In this document: positions 38,931 to 39,211 of the stretch, one piece after another | How the letters are laid out: the number at the start of each line of letters is the position of its first letter | Position numbering within the stretch: position 1 is the first letter of the stretch | Assembly (NCBI GenBank): GCA_027064525.1 | Contig: JAMOPJ010000033.1 | Span: 1-39,211, forward strand | Source: Archaeoglobaceae archaeon | Lineage (GTDB): Archaea > Halobacteriota > Archaeoglobi > Archaeoglobales > Archaeoglobaceae | Direction: 5' to 3' | Length of the DNA stretch: 39,211 nucleotides | Position numbers and translations under genes: made by a program | The notes under the pieces: model-generated | What the model was told of the DNA's origin: nothing | What the model saw: the letters and a program-made list of their open reading frames with translations, nothing else | The model's database searches: none

Positions 38931-39070
38931 TTAGAGTCAGATTCCTGAATTCTGGTGGATAAAACCAAATTCTACATTTTCACTTTTCTGCAATTTTATA
39001 ATTTTTAACTATGGGGGCACTATAGTACTCCTATATTTTAATTTTATAAAACTGAACTGTAAAATGTTTT

Positions 39071-39107
39071 AACCCATGTTATATAACATGGGTTGAGGAC
39101 GTCCTCA
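39071..39107. repeat. Two abutting perfect palindromes
   Basis: AACCCATGTTAT paired with ATAACATGGGTT makes a 24-bp perfect palindrome (39071-39094). It is followed, sharing one base, by the 14-bp palindrome TGAGGACGTCCTCA (39094-39107). They lie 2 bp after the end of the partial gene at 39110. They may be a transcription end signal or a recombination or binding site. Confidence 0.75.
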
Positions 39108-39109
39108 GC

Positions 39110-39211
39110 TTAAATAGACAACTGTTCTCTGAGATATTCGACTAAAGCTTCTAAAGCCTCCGTAAGCCAATAGCTAACAATATCAGCTATGTAATTGGTT
39201 ATTTGACTTGG
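39110..39211 (-). CDS. C-terminus of an unknown protein, cut by the window edge
   Basis: The last 33 codons of a minus-strand gene entering from the right: ITNYIADIVSYWLTEALEAL, then VEYLREQLSI and TAA. An amphipathic helix with no identifying motif. The abutting palindromes lie right after its stop. Confidence 0.5.
   Translation of the reverse strand, partial: PSQITNYIADIVSYWLTEALEALVEYLREQLSI

Overview
The window is from a thermophilic euryarchaeon, most likely of the Archaeoglobales (inferred from gene content, not from a database search). Pointers are: archaeal information-processing genes (aIF2-alpha, Nop10, Gar1, TFB, a two-domain tRNA-splicing endonuclease, an archaeal SRP RNA); genes pointing to methanopterin (MptE-like) and futalosine-type menaquinone (MqnD-like) synthesis; HdrA/[NiFe]-hydrogenase remnants; TATA-box promoters with very short leaders; and purine-rich coding strands.

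Layout. 1-2400: a sulfite-exporter-like (TauE) gene cut by the window edge, then a UspA - Cys-rich microprotein - UspA operon. 2500-4350: translation/RNP operon aIF2-alpha - Nop10 - PAC2 protein. 4600-7440: pyruvate kinase, a small membrane protein, a Cys-rich protein and up to three C/D-box guide RNAs that are not in protein-coding form. 7440-11500: IleRS, MptE-like enzyme, SRP RNA. 11600-14770: DUF211 protein, NAD(P)HX repair enzyme, RPA-like OB-fold protein. 14880-16565: phosphate transporter PitA with its DUF47/PhoU-like partner. 16562-18690: fluoride exporter and PII-like DUF190 partner, prenyltransferase-fold protein, amphi-Trp protein and ArsR-like regulator. 18666-21170: MqnD-like, cupin glucose-6-phosphate isomerase, hydrogenase maturation protease, and a chimeric HdrA/hydrogenase ORF. 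21350-26720: EndA, a DUF432-MscS-HTH-M20 peptidase operon, ThpR, a hypothetical. 26857-29231: MoxR ATPase plus VWA/metallopeptidase pair.

29250-31080 and 36200-39211 are accessory: AT-rich, with broken or solitary toxin-antitoxin genes and many inverted repeats. They hold a DUF104/PIN pair whose toxin has an in-frame stop, a TA relic, a promoter-plus-start repeat present in opposite orientations at 30.7 and 36.2 kb, an orphan antitoxin, HicBA plus a second convergent HicB, and a wHTH / BrnT-like / small-protein operon behind four 16-bp operators. Between them, 31100-36180 is core again: Gar1-TFB (with overlapping reading frames), a divergent Zn/Mn-type ABC transporter with its own NikR-like regulator and palindromic operators, and spermidine synthase.

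The strongest candidate for something undescribed is at 37.6-38.9 kb: eight copies of the palindrome TGTGNNCACA at 24-32 bp intervals (37792-37984), preceded by a pair of GAAGAWTCTTC palindromes and followed by a three-gene toxin-like operon with its own symmetric four-operator array (38773-38930) and two abutting palindromes (39071-39107). The TGTGNNCACA units keep their palindrome even where the reading frame shifts, so they look like DNA-binding sites (origin, centromere or operator array), not protein repeats.
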